Below, piece by piece: positions 1 to 8,275 of a stretch of DNA of 64,000 nt. Source of the DNA: Frigidibacter sp. RF13. Its GTDB lineage: Bacteria > Pseudomonadota > Alphaproteobacteria > Rhodobacterales > Rhodobacteraceae. Where the stretch lies: NCBI RefSeq assembly GCF_026626305.1, contig NZ_JAPNUE010000004.1, positions 124,001 to 188,000 on the forward strand. The letters are read 5' to 3'. The notes beneath the pieces are model-generated. The model saw nothing but the letters and a program-made list of their open reading frames with translations. It was not told the DNA's origin and made no database searches. The position numbers were made by a program, and so were the translations under genes. Within the stretch, counting starts at the first letter, position 1; each line of letters begins with the position of its first letter.

Positions 1-920
1 CGCCTCAGCGCCTGCGCCATGCAATGGATTCCGCCGCCGGTCTTGGAAATCTCTGCCGTCTCGACCTCCGCTACCTCGAAACCCCGCGCCCGAAGCTGCC
101 CGACCAGCGTTTTCGAGGCAGCAGGCGCGATGACCTTGCCGTTGCCGAGGCTCATGAAATTGCAGCCCAAGGCCATCGTGTCCTGGAAAGGCACGTCAAG
201 AATCTCGTGCCCCTTGGCCTTCAGCCAGTCGACGATCCAGGGGTCGGTGCAGGCGAGGCACACCGCCGTCAGCTTTTCGGCCACAGGCACCACCATCAGG
301 TCGATATGGACGTAATATTCGTCGATGAAGGCCAGCCGGACCTCCCAGCCTTCCTTCTCGAACCAGCCAGCAACCTGACGCGCGCCCTCCTCCTGCGTGC
401 GCGCGCCGCCGCAGCCGATCAGCACGCAGCCTTCCTCGATCACGTTGAAATCGCCGCCCTCGAACGTGCCCGCCGTCACCATGTCGTAGATCGGGATGCC
501 CATCGCCTCATAGGCGCGGATCGCGGCGTAATTCTCGCCCCGCCGCCACCAATTGGCCATCGCGGTGATGACCGCGCCATAAGGCGTCATCACGCTGGAA
601 TCCCGCGCATAGACCTGCATGGTCAGTTCGGGCTCGGCCGGGAACATATGCACCTTCACGCCGAAATGTTCATAGGCCGAGACCAGTTCGGCATGTTGGC
701 CTTGGGCCATCTGGATATCGCAGGGCGCCTCGCGCAGATGCTTGCGCGACAGGCTCGAGGTCGCGCGGTGGTAGAGATAGGCGGGCGAGCCCAGCAGCAC
801 GTCGGTCAGCGGATCGGTCTCGTTCTGGAACCCCCAGTAGGACAGGGGCTTCGTGCCGCCCTTCGGATTGCGGCGCTGCAGGGTAAAGCCTTCGGCATGG
901 GGCAGGCGGTCCAGAGCCAT
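1..920 (-). CDS. Guanidino-group hydrolase of the DDAH/amidinotransferase superfamily (3' end cut by window edge)
   Basis: Reading leftward from an ATG at 918-920, 306 codons are open and run off the window. The protein carries the superfamily landmarks in order: an acidic FEGGDF motif, a YYVHID motif with the general-base histidine, and near the visible end GGGIHC, whose cysteine is the expected nucleophile. This family hydrolyses guanidino substrates such as dimethylarginine, arginine or agmatine through a thiouronium intermediate; which one is used here cannot be told. It starts 15 bp after the stop of the M20 hydrolase gene with a GAGGA ribosome site, so the two are co-transcribed, divergent from a LysR gene. 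Only a few residues should be missing at the C terminus. Substrate unknown; superfamily assignment fairly sure. Confidence 0.8.
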   Translation of the reverse strand, partial: MALDRLPHAEGFTLQRRNPKGGTKPLSYWGFQNETDPLTDVLLGSPAYLYHRATSSLSRKHLREAPCDIQMAQGQHAELVSAYEHFGVKVHMFPAEPELTMQVYARDSSVMTPYGAVITAMANWWRRGENYAAIRAYEAMGIPIYDMVTAGTFEGGDFNVIEEGCVLIGCGGARTQEEGARQVAGWFEKEGWEVRLAFIDEYYVHIDLMVVPVAEKLTAVCLACTDPWIVDWLKAKGHEILDVPFQDTMALGCNFMSLGNGKVIAPAASKTLVGQLRARGFEVAEVETAEISKTGGGIHCMAQALR

Positions 921-935
921 TTCTCACATCCTCAT

Positions 936-2528
936 TCAGGCGCCGGGCATGGCGGAGGGAATCCACCAGTCGCGGCCGCGTGTGGTTTCGACATATTCAG
1001 GCCAGCGGAAATGAATCGGCGGCGGGTAGTCGCACAAAGGCGCCACCCAGGCCCGGCCGCCGATCCCCCCGCCGGTGCGGGACTTGAATTCCTCCATAGC
1101 CGCGTCGCGCGCGGCCTGGTCTTCCAACAGCCGCAGGGCCGAGGTGGCCAGCACCTTCGCGGCCGTCACGACCATCGGGTCGATGGTCGAAGGGATGCCA
1201 CCAAGCGCATTCATCACCCAGTTCGGGTAGGTGAAGCCATCGGGCGCCTTCAGCGCGGGCCGCGCGATGTAGAAGCGCGCGGTCGGCGCATGCCAGCACA
1301 TGTCGGTGTAATCGTCCGACGTGGAATTCGCCTGCGACGGCGGCAGGTCGTGGCGCAGGATCGCTTCCGCTTCCTCGGGATCGACCAGACGTTCCATCTC
1401 GTCGATGAACGGGTTGATCATCGGGGCGAGCCCCAGCTCGCGCTGTATCTCCCGCGCGACCTCCCGCGCCGCATCACTCCAGCGCGGGGCACCGACGGCC
1501 TGCATCGCCTCCCAGACTACCCGCGCCACTCCGTGATTAGCCAGACCCGGGCGTGACTTGCACACCCAATGGCGTTCCCACCGGCACCCCGACATCATCG
1601 CGGCGGCCTCGGCGTTGCGGTCAAGGACGGTTGTGATCTGCTCGGCCATCGCCACCGTCGGCGTCCGCATCATGTACTGGATTTCGGCCAGCCCCGCGGG
1701 CAGGTTGTCCGCTGTCGCCTGCCCGGCGGTCAGGATCGCTTCCGATACCGACCAGCCACCCTGATGCGGCAGCATCGCCTCGCGCAGCGACTTCGAGGAC
1801 TGGTACATGATCATCAGCGCGTCATTCGCGCCGGGCGCCCTGACCGCCGAATGCGATTGCGGGATTGGCGCGCCATCTGCCCGGCCCCAGCCTTCGGGCG
1901 CATCGCAGATGAAGCGGTAGATCATCGCGTAAGCCGCGCCGCAATGCGTATCCCAGCGGACCGTGTTGCACATCGGCAGCATGTAGAACGGGTGGAACGA
2001 CAGGATCGCGGCGAGGCCATCGTAATAGCCCTGCGCCGCATGGATCGGCTTCGACCCCCGGACCTTCTCGGCCGGTTCGCCGGTGAACCGCAGGCCTCCC
2101 CTGATCCCGTGCTTCTCCATCGCCGCCTTGGTTGCCAGCAGCCCGCCGAGCGCGCCTATGCCCAACCCCGAATGCGGGTCGGTATGGCCGCCCGCCTGAA
2201 ACCCCAAACCGTCGCGCGGCGCGCGGCGGGTGGTGGCCGCCTGACAATTGCCGGGCACTGCGTCGTATTCGCCATACATGCCGATGATGGGCCCGTCCCC
2301 GTTCGACCAGTCGGCGCAGAAGGCCGTGGGCATGCCGCCCGAGCCTACCTCGACTGTGAAACCCTCGGACCGTAGCCGCGCGACATACCAATCGACGGAC
2401 CGGTATTCGCGCCAGGCGGTTTCGCCAAACTCGAAGATCGTGGCGCACCAGTCCGACAGATCACCCGACCGCGCGTCGACGGCGGCGAGCGCATCCTTCT
2501 GGGCGATGGATAAGGCGGCGGCGGTCAC
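936..2528 (-). CDS. M20-family amidohydrolase, AbgB-like
   Basis: About 530 residues. GEYDAVPG (residues 86-93) and a HTDPHSGLG segment (from residue 115) are the metal-site motifs of the M20 amidohydrolase branch that includes AbgB, the p-aminobenzoyl-glutamate hydrolase subunit; these enzymes cleave amide or amidine bonds of acylated amino acids in the cytoplasm. I prefer a GTG start at 2526-2528, because GAGGGGA lies 6 bases before it; an in-frame ATG at 2550-2552 is the alternative and has no good ribosome site. First gene of a two-gene operon with the DDAH-like hydrolase. The pairing of an amide hydrolase and a guanidine hydrolase suggests stepwise breakdown of an acylated guanidino compound (inference). 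Confidence 0.8.
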   Translation of the reverse strand: MTAAALSIAQKDALAAVDARSGDLSDWCATIFEFGETAWREYRSVDWYVARLRSEGFTVEVGSGGMPTAFCADWSNGDGPIIGMYGEYDAVPGNCQAATTRRAPRDGLGFQAGGHTDPHSGLGIGALGGLLATKAAMEKHGIRGGLRFTGEPAEKVRGSKPIHAAQGYYDGLAAILSFHPFYMLPMCNTVRWDTHCGAAYAMIYRFICDAPEGWGRADGAPIPQSHSAVRAPGANDALMIMYQSSKSLREAMLPHQGGWSVSEAILTAGQATADNLPAGLAEIQYMMRTPTVAMAEQITTVLDRNAEAAAMMSGCRWERHWVCKSRPGLANHGVARVVWEAMQAVGAPRWSDAAREVAREIQRELGLAPMINPFIDEMERLVDPEEAEAILRHDLPPSQANSTSDDYTDMCWHAPTARFYIARPALKAPDGFTYPNWVMNALGGIPSTIDPMVVTAAKVLATSALRLLEDQAARDAAMEEFKSRTGGGIGGRAWVAPLCDYPPPIHFRWPEYVETTRGRDWWIPSAMPGA

Positions 2529-2652
2529 GTCATTCCCCTCGCGGGCGGTCATCGAATGTCGGGACGCTGTCGGGACGGATGCGGGACGGAAGGCACACGC
2601 ATGCGGGACAGGTCCTGCCCCATCGCTACACGTCCCGTCGGCGCGAGCGGTA

Positions 2653-2689
2653 GTGAAACCTTTTCCCGCGCTCGGCAAATGATTTTCAC
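2653..2689. promoter_or_regulatory. Candidate LysR binding region between divergent genes
   Basis: The divergent intergenic region (2529-2758) contains GTGAAA at 2653-2658 and its inverse TTTCAC at 2684-2689, spaced three helical turns centre to centre. Such spaced inverted arms next to a LysR gene are a usual arrangement. No footprint-like certainty; the arms are short. Confidence 0.3.
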
Positions 2690-2758
2690 CAAGGGGTTGA
2701 CAGGGGGACTGGCGGGGGCGGAGCCGTGCGCTAAGGTGGCGAGCGAAGGAGACGACCG

Positions 2759-3643
2759 ATGGCCCGTATCCCCTCGATGCAGGCGCTGCGCGCGCTCGAC
2801 AGTTTCGCCCGCCATGGCACGGTCTGGCAGGCGGCGGACGAACTGCACCTGACCCGCAGCGCCGTGAGCCACCAGCTGAGGCTTCTCGAACGCGATCTGG
2901 GCTTCAGGCTGATGGACCGGATCGGAACCCGGGTCGAGCTGACGCCTCAGGGTCTGGCCTATGCCGAGGACGTGCGCCGGGCCTTGTCCGCGCTGGCGGG
3001 GTCGGCCCAGCGTCAGGCGGGCAGGGGCCTGACCGGGACGTTGACCGTCAGTTGCCCGCCCGGCTTCGCCTCGTCCTGGCTGTGCAACAAACTAGGCCGG
3101 TTCACCGACCGCGCGCCGGACATCGCGCTGTCCATCGTCACGCCCCGCAGGCTTGACGACGTCACCAATCCCGACGTCGATGTCTTCGTTTCCTTCGGCC
3201 TTGGCGCCCATCAGGGCATGGAGGTGGAGCTGCTGAAAGAGGTTGAATTTACCCCGCTCTGCAGCCCCGCCTATCTGAACCGCCTCGGTGGCCTCGACGG
3301 GCCGGAGGATCTGGCCGGGGCTAGCCTCCTGCATCTCTTCTCGCACGAGGACTGGATGCGCTGGTGCGACCTCGCGGGGCTCGGCGAAGAGGCGGGGCGC
3401 ACGGGCATCCTATTTCAGGACATGAACCTCGTCTATGCGGCGGTGCTGGCGAGCCAAGGCATCTGCATGGGCGACGAGTTCATCTGCCACGCCGCCATGG
3501 CGTCGGGCGCGCTTGTCAGGCCCTTCGATCTCGCGATCCGTTCGCCGCGCGCCTATTACATGGTGGTGCCTGAGACCAAGGCTGGAACGCCCCCGGTCGT
3601 CGCCTTCCGCACCTGGCTGCGCGAGGAGCTGACTGTGGTTTGA
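2759..3643 (+). CDS. LysR-family transcriptional regulator (GcvA-like)
   Basis: 294 residues. Residues about 6-65 form the winged helix-turn-helix (ALRALDSFARHGTVWQAADE then LTRSAVSHQLRLLERDLG), followed by a LysR substrate-binding domain. Start ATG at 2759 has AAGGAG 7 bases upstream. The divergent M20/DDAH operon on one side and the polyamine-type ABC operon 103 bp downstream on the same strand are the natural targets. The GcvA-like spelling of the helix-turn-helix is a resemblance only; the inducer is unknown. Confidence 0.9.
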   Translation: MARIPSMQALRALDSFARHGTVWQAADELHLTRSAVSHQLRLLERDLGFRLMDRIGTRVELTPQGLAYAEDVRRALSALAGSAQRQAGRGLTGTLTVSCPPGFASSWLCNKLGRFTDRAPDIALSIVTPRRLDDVTNPDVDVFVSFGLGAHQGMEVELLKEVEFTPLCSPAYLNRLGGLDGPEDLAGASLLHLFSHEDWMRWCDLAGLGEEAGRTGILFQDMNLVYAAVLASQGICMGDEFICHAAMASGALVRPFDLAIRSPRAYYMVVPETKAGTPPVVAFRTWLREELTVV

Positions 3644-3746
3644 TGGGTGCCCGGGCGAATGAGAAATTTCATTCGCCGATGAGGGCAAAACAATTCGATT
3701 GCCTTGGCGTCAGCCCCGGCCCTTAATCACCCTCAGGGGGATATGC

Positions 3747-4802
3747 ATGGCGCTGTCAGGAAAAGCTTCGGAAATCGAAGCAAAATCAATAACTAAGACT
3801 TTCGGCGCCTTCACGGCGCTCGAGCGGGTGAGCCTGACGGTCGGCCGTGGCGAGTTTTTGACCCTGCTCGGTCCCTCCGGCTCCGGCAAGACAACATTTC
3901 TGATGGTTCTGTCAGGGTTTGAAGCGGCCAGTTCAGGCTCTCTTTGGGTCGACGGGCAGGATGTGACCGGCCTTCCGGCCGAGGCGCGGGGCTTCGGCAT
4001 GGTCTTTCAGGGCTATGCGCTTTTCCCCCACATGACCGTCGCCGACAACATCGCCTTTCCGCTTCGGGTTCAGAAACGCAGCGCCGCCGATGTCGCCCGC
4101 CGGGTCGAGGAGATGGTGGCGATGGTCGGGCTCGACGGCCACGCCCACAAGCGCCCTTCAGCTCTCTCGGGCGGCCAGCAGCAACGGGTGGCGCTGGCCC
4201 GGGCGCTCGCTTACGGGCCGCCGGTTCTTCTGCTGGACGAGCCCTTCTCGGCGCTCGACAAGAACCTGCGCGGGCAGATGCAGGAAGAGATGAAGCGCCT
4301 GCACCGCGAGACGGGCACGACCTTCGTCTTCGTCACGCATGACCAGTCCGAGGCGCTGGCTTTGTCCACCCGCGTGGCGATCTTCGACAAGGGCCGGCTG
4401 CAGCAAATCGCGCCGCCGGAAGAGGTTTATGAACGCCCCGCGAACCGGTTCGTTGCGGAGTTTCTGGGCGATATCAACATATTGCCCGTGGGCGGCGAAG
4501 ACGGGCGCCTGAGTTTCGAGGGCCAGCCGCTGACCTGCGACGGCATCGCAAAGACCACAAACCATATCGCCGTTCGGCCGGAGTATATGGGGCTGCATCT
4601 GACCCAGCCGGCAAAGGGCAATGCCATCGCTGCGCGCCTGACCGACCTGACCTATCAGGGCGCCGAAACCCGGATGGGACTGACCACCCCGGGTGGCACA
4701 CAGCTCATCCTGCGGCAGCCGACCGGCGTATTGCCTGAAGGACTTATGCCTGGAAGCTCGGTCTGGCTCAGCTGGCCCGAAACCCGGGCCTTCGCACTTT
4801 GA
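3747..4802 (+). CDS. ABC transporter ATPase, polyamine/iron type (PotA-like)
   Basis: 351 residues. Walker A GPSGSGKTT is at residues 42-50, followed by the signature LSGGQQQR, Walker B LLLDEP and the H-loop VTHD. The C-terminal third is a TOBE-like domain typical of PotA/FbpC ATPases. The start is the ATG at 3747, 6 bases after CAGGGGG; an upstream in-frame start at 3699 has no ribosome site. First gene of a four-gene importer operon with the binding protein 52 bp downstream. It energises uptake of a small cationic solute in the best-known relatives; the actual ligand is not evident. Confidence 0.9.
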   Translation: MALSGKASEIEAKSITKTFGAFTALERVSLTVGRGEFLTLLGPSGSGKTTFLMVLSGFEAASSGSLWVDGQDVTGLPAEARGFGMVFQGYALFPHMTVADNIAFPLRVQKRSAADVARRVEEMVAMVGLDGHAHKRPSALSGGQQQRVALARALAYGPPVLLLDEPFSALDKNLRGQMQEEMKRLHRETGTTFVFVTHDQSEALALSTRVAIFDKGRLQQIAPPEEVYERPANRFVAEFLGDINILPVGGEDGRLSFEGQPLTCDGIAKTTNHIAVRPEYMGLHLTQPAKGNAIAARLTDLTYQGAETRMGLTTPGGTQLILRQPTGVLPEGLMPGSSVWLSWPETRAFAL

Positions 4803-4854
4803 ACGACCCGTCGGGGCATCCCGGCGGCAAAAGGAAGCAAACAGGGAGAGAGAC

Positions 4855-5970
4855 ATGCATGGACCTTTTGTGAAGGACGGGCTCGAGATCCTGTCCGAAA
4901 AACTGAAATCGGGCGCGATCGGCCGCCGCAGCTTCGTGCAGGGCGCGGCGCTCTTGCTGGGGACAAGCGCGCTTGGCCTCAGGGGCACGATGGCGCAGGC
5001 AGCCGAGGGCGAGCTGGTCTTCGTCAACTGGGGCGGCGACGCGGGCGCGGCCTATGACGCGGCCTACGGCGCGCCCTTCCAGGCAGAGACCGGGATCGTC
5101 GTGAAACAGGACGGGTCCGGCCCGCTGGAAGGCTCGATCCAGGCGCAGTTCGAAAGCGGCAATCCCGCATGGGACATCGTCGATGCCGATCCGTTCTCGG
5201 CCGAGGCCTTGGGTAAAAAGGGAATGATGGAGCCCATTGACTACGCCGTCGTCGACCGGGCCAAGATGCGCGAAGGCTTCGGCTGGGACTATGCCGCCTC
5301 GGCCTATTTCTACAGCTACATCATCGCCTACGACAAAAACGCCTATGGCGACAACCCGCCGCAAAGCATGGCGGATTTCTTCGATGTCGAGAAATTCCCG
5401 GGCAAGCGGTCGATGTACAAATGGGGCGCTGGCATGTGGGAAGCAGCCCTTCTGGCGGACGGCGTAGCGCCTGACCAGCTCTATCCGATCGATCTGGAGC
5501 GCGCGCATGCGAAGATCGCGGCGATCAAGGATCATGTCGTCACCTTCTGGGGCGGTGGGTCTGAAAGCCAGTCGGTGCTTCTGAACGGCGAGGCGTCGAT
5601 GGCGCTTGTCTGGTCGACGCGGGCGCGGCTGATCGAGCAGGACAGTGGCGGCGACATCACCTTCACCTGGAACCAGGGGCTTCTGGCGCCGGGCGCGATG
5701 GCGGTGGTCAAGGGCAACCCGGGCGGGGCGGCGAATGCGATGAAATTCATCGCCTCGGCCCAGGATCCCGAGCGCCAGCTTGTCATGTTCAAGATGCTGG
5801 GGCAGGGGCCGGCGAACCCAGCCGCTGACTCGCTTCTGCCGCCCGAGGAGGCGCGTTTCAACCCGGTCGATCCGGCCAATGCCGCGGTGCAGGTGGCACT
5901 CGACATGGGCTGGTATGAAACCAACTACGGCCCGGCGCTTGACGCCTATCTTGCGCTCGTGTCGGCCTGA
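4855..5970 (+). CDS. Periplasmic solute-binding protein, PotD/PotF-like, Tat-exported
   Basis: 371 residues. GRRSFVQG followed by a hydrophobic stretch ending near TMAQA is a twin-arginine signal, so the protein is folded before export. The rest resembles spermidine/putrescine-type binding proteins (VFVNWGGD opening strand, many aromatic residues such as FGWDYAASAYFYSY). The chosen ATG at 4855 has AGGGAGAG upstream. It delivers ligand to the two permeases encoded next. Polyamine, guanidino-polyamine or related cation are all possible; the neighbourhood with a guanidine hydrolase makes a guanidino ligand worth considering. Confidence 0.88.
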   Translation: MHGPFVKDGLEILSEKLKSGAIGRRSFVQGAALLLGTSALGLRGTMAQAAEGELVFVNWGGDAGAAYDAAYGAPFQAETGIVVKQDGSGPLEGSIQAQFESGNPAWDIVDADPFSAEALGKKGMMEPIDYAVVDRAKMREGFGWDYAASAYFYSYIIAYDKNAYGDNPPQSMADFFDVEKFPGKRSMYKWGAGMWEAALLADGVAPDQLYPIDLERAHAKIAAIKDHVVTFWGGGSESQSVLLNGEASMALVWSTRARLIEQDSGGDITFTWNQGLLAPGAMAVVKGNPGGAANAMKFIASAQDPERQLVMFKMLGQGPANPAADSLLPPEEARFNPVDPANAAVQVALDMGWYETNYGPALDAYLALVSA

Positions 5971-6021
5971 GGATTGTCCCGCCGCCGGTTTGCCCCGGCG
6001 GCGGGCCTGACGGACAGCAAG

Positions 6022-6834
6022 ATGACCCGCACCGCCGCCCTTCTTGGTCCGCTGATGCTCCTTCTGGGGCTTGCCTACCTTTTGCCCTTCCTCGGCGTGC
6101 TGCGCTGGAGCGTGACCCTGCCGGAGCCGGGCCTCGGCCAGTATCATGCCGCGCTGACTGACCCGCTGGTCCTCTCGGTCTTCTGGCGGACCTTGCGCAT
6201 CTGCGCCGTGGTGACGGTCGTATCGGTCGCGGCGGCCTATGTCGTCACGCTTCTGTGGGTGCGGGGCAGCCCCTTGCAGAGACTTCTGGTCGAACTCTGC
6301 ATCCTCATCCCCTTCTGGATTTCGGTCCTGACCCGGGCGTTCGGCTGGCTCGCGCTTCTGTCGAACAAGGGGCTTCTGAATAGCTGGTTGATGAGCCTTG
6401 GTGTGTTGGGGCAACCCCTGACGCTTGTCCGCAACGAGTTCGGCGTCATCGTCGGCATGGTGCATTTCCTCATCCCCTTCGCAGCATTTCCGCTCGCCAC
6501 CACCTTCCGTGGCCTGGACGAGCGCGTGCTGATGGCGGCCCGGGGCATGGGCGCCTCGCGGGCGCGGATCTTCTGGCAAGTCATGGTGCCCATGACACGC
6601 GCGGGCGTCCTGGGCGCGGCACTTCTGGTCTTCGTCTTCGCACTCGGTTTCTTCGTGACCCCCGCAATCCTTGGCGGCGGGCGGAGCGTGATGGCGGCGG
6701 AACTGGTCTATCTGCGCATCTTCCAGAGCCCGGACTGGGGCCTCGGCGCGGCGGTCAGTGTGATCCTGATGGTCTGTGTCGGCGCGCTTCTGGCCTTAAT
6801 GATGCGGCAGGGCCGGGCGGGAGGAGTGCGATGA
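6022..6834 (+). CDS. ABC transporter permease, PotB-like
   Basis: About 270 residues with six predicted membrane segments and a permease loop (RGLDERVLMAARGMGASRAR) that contacts the ATPase. I chose the ATG at 6022; a TTG at 5974 directly after TGAGGA in frame could extend it by 16 residues. Its stop overlaps the next permease gene by four bases (ATGA), so the two are translationally coupled. Forms the inner-membrane channel with the following gene product. Confidence 0.87.
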   Translation: MTRTAALLGPLMLLLGLAYLLPFLGVLRWSVTLPEPGLGQYHAALTDPLVLSVFWRTLRICAVVTVVSVAAAYVVTLLWVRGSPLQRLLVELCILIPFWISVLTRAFGWLALLSNKGLLNSWLMSLGVLGQPLTLVRNEFGVIVGMVHFLIPFAAFPLATTFRGLDERVLMAARGMGASRARIFWQVMVPMTRAGVLGAALLVFVFALGFFVTPAILGGGRSVMAAELVYLRIFQSPDWGLGAAVSVILMVCVGALLALMMRQGRAGGVR

Positions 6835-7640
6835 AACCGCTGGCCCCCGGCCCGGTCGTCACGGTGCTTGCGGCGCTTGTGGCGGTTTTTCTCATGATGC
6901 CACTCATCGCGGTGATCCCGGTGTCCTTCACGCCGAACCGCTATCTGTCCGTGCCGACCGAGGAATGGTCGCTCCGCCATTACCGGTCGCTCATCGACAA
7001 TCCCGCCTGGGCGGCGGGCACCTGGCTGTCGATCCGGATCGGTCTGGTATCGGCGCTGGTCTCGACTGGCCTTGCCACTTTGTTCGCGACGGGCCTGTGG
7101 ATGATCGAGCCGCGCTTCAAGGCGCTTTACCTCGGCCTCGCGCTATTGCCGATGGTGGCGCCGCCGGTTGTGTCGGCGCTGACGCTCTATTTCTTCCTCA
7201 TCTCGCTTTCGAAGGTGAACAGCTTTCTCGCCTTCGACACGTTCGCGGGCGTGGTTCTGGCCCATGCGGTGATGATCGCGCCGTTCGCCGTGGTGCTGAT
7301 CTCGGTCGCGCTTTCACAGATTGACCGGCGGATCGACCTTGCCGCGCGGTCGATGGGCGCCTCGACCTTTACGCGGCTCGTGAAGGTGATCCTGCCCAAT
7401 ATCCGCTTCGGGGTTCTCAGCGCGCTGTTTCTCACCTTCGTCCTCTCGTGGGAGGAAATCGGGGTCACTCTCTTCATCACCTCAGTTAATGCGGTGACGC
7501 TGCCGCGGCTGATGTGGATGGGGCTCAGGGATAATATCGACCCGGCAATCGCGGCGATTTCCGTAGTTCTGCTGGCGATTGTCGTGGCGGTGGTGCTGAC
7601 CAAGACCTTGATCCAGCATCTGCGCCGCAGCGATGGCTGA
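6831..7640 (+). CDS. ABC transporter permease, PotC-like
   Basis: 269 residues, six hydrophobic segments and the coupling-loop sequence DLAARSMGASTFTRLVKVIL. Starts inside the stop codon of the preceding permease. Last gene of the importer operon; only three bases separate its stop from the end of the convergent TetR gene, so there is no room for a terminator of its own between the coding regions. Confidence 0.9.
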   Translation: MKPLAPGPVVTVLAALVAVFLMMPLIAVIPVSFTPNRYLSVPTEEWSLRHYRSLIDNPAWAAGTWLSIRIGLVSALVSTGLATLFATGLWMIEPRFKALYLGLALLPMVAPPVVSALTLYFFLISLSKVNSFLAFDTFAGVVLAHAVMIAPFAVVLISVALSQIDRRIDLAARSMGASTFTRLVKVILPNIRFGVLSALFLTFVLSWEEIGVTLFITSVNAVTLPRLMWMGLRDNIDPAIAAISVVLLAIVVAVVLTKTLIQHLRRSDG

Positions 7641-7643
7641 AGG

Positions 7644-8240
7644 TCAGAGCGGTCCGAGATGCGGTTCCAGGAGCGCATGGCATAGCGCGCGGGCGCGCTC
7701 AGCGCTCATGCTCGGCGGGTCGATGCAATGCTGCAGCCCGAGCCCGTCGACCATGCAGATAAGCGCGCGCGCGAGGTCTTCGGCCGCCACAGAACGGTCG
7801 CGGGCCGCCGCCATTTCGGCGATGGCAGAGGCGACGTCGGCGAGGTAGGCCGCATATTGCCGCCGGTGTTCTGCGCCAAGCTCGGGATTGACTGACACCT
7901 GGCCCCAAAGCGCCAGCCAGATGTTCAAGGCGTCGCGGTTGAAGACCTCGGGCGCGAAGAAGGCGTCGAGAAGCGCCGAGAGATGCGGTCTGCCATCGTC
8001 GCGCGCCGTGGTGGCGGCGCGGTACATCGTGGCATAGACCGCCGCGAGAAGCCCGTTCATCGAGCCGAAATGATGGGTGATGAGCCCGCGCGACACGCCC
8101 GCCTCGGCGCAGATCTTGTCGACAGTAAACTCCTGGATGCCGCCGCGCGCCATGCAGGCGAGGCCCGCCGCCACCAGTTCGGCGCGGCGTTCCTCGCCCG
8201 TCAGGCGGGTGTATTTCGGAACATGCTCGATCTTTACCAT
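7644..8240 (-). CDS. TetR-family regulator (BetI-like C-terminal domain)
   Basis: 198 residues. The N-terminal helix-turn-helix is clear (FTVDKICAEAGVSRGLITHH, residues about 39-58), followed by an all-helical ligand domain like that of BetI and relatives. It is the last gene of the leftward catabolic operon, 35 bp after the binding-protein gene. A likely operator is the CTATACT-N2-AGTATAG dyad just before the operon's first gene at 19308-19323, which would make it an autoregulating local repressor (inference). Confidence 0.9.
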   Translation of the reverse strand: MVKIEHVPKYTRLTGEERRAELVAAGLACMARGGIQEFTVDKICAEAGVSRGLITHHFGSMNGLLAAVYATMYRAATTARDDGRPHLSALLDAFFAPEVFNRDALNIWLALWGQVSVNPELGAEHRRQYAAYLADVASAIAEMAAARDRSVAAEDLARALICMVDGLGLQHCIDPPSMSAERARALCHALLEPHLGPL

Positions 8241-8275
8241 TCAACACCCGCGCGGCGTGACCGCCACGTCCGACC

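Noticed and set aside
24-1556. Long rightward open frame of about 500 codons at the left edge
   Set aside because: It lies opposite the DDAH-like and M20 genes, is rich in Arg/His/Ala/Gly and shows no domain; a high-GC shadow.
4768-6579. Leftward open frame of about 600 codons across the ABC importer genes
   Set aside because: Opposite to clearly recognisable binding-protein and permease genes; composition is that of a high-GC shadow.
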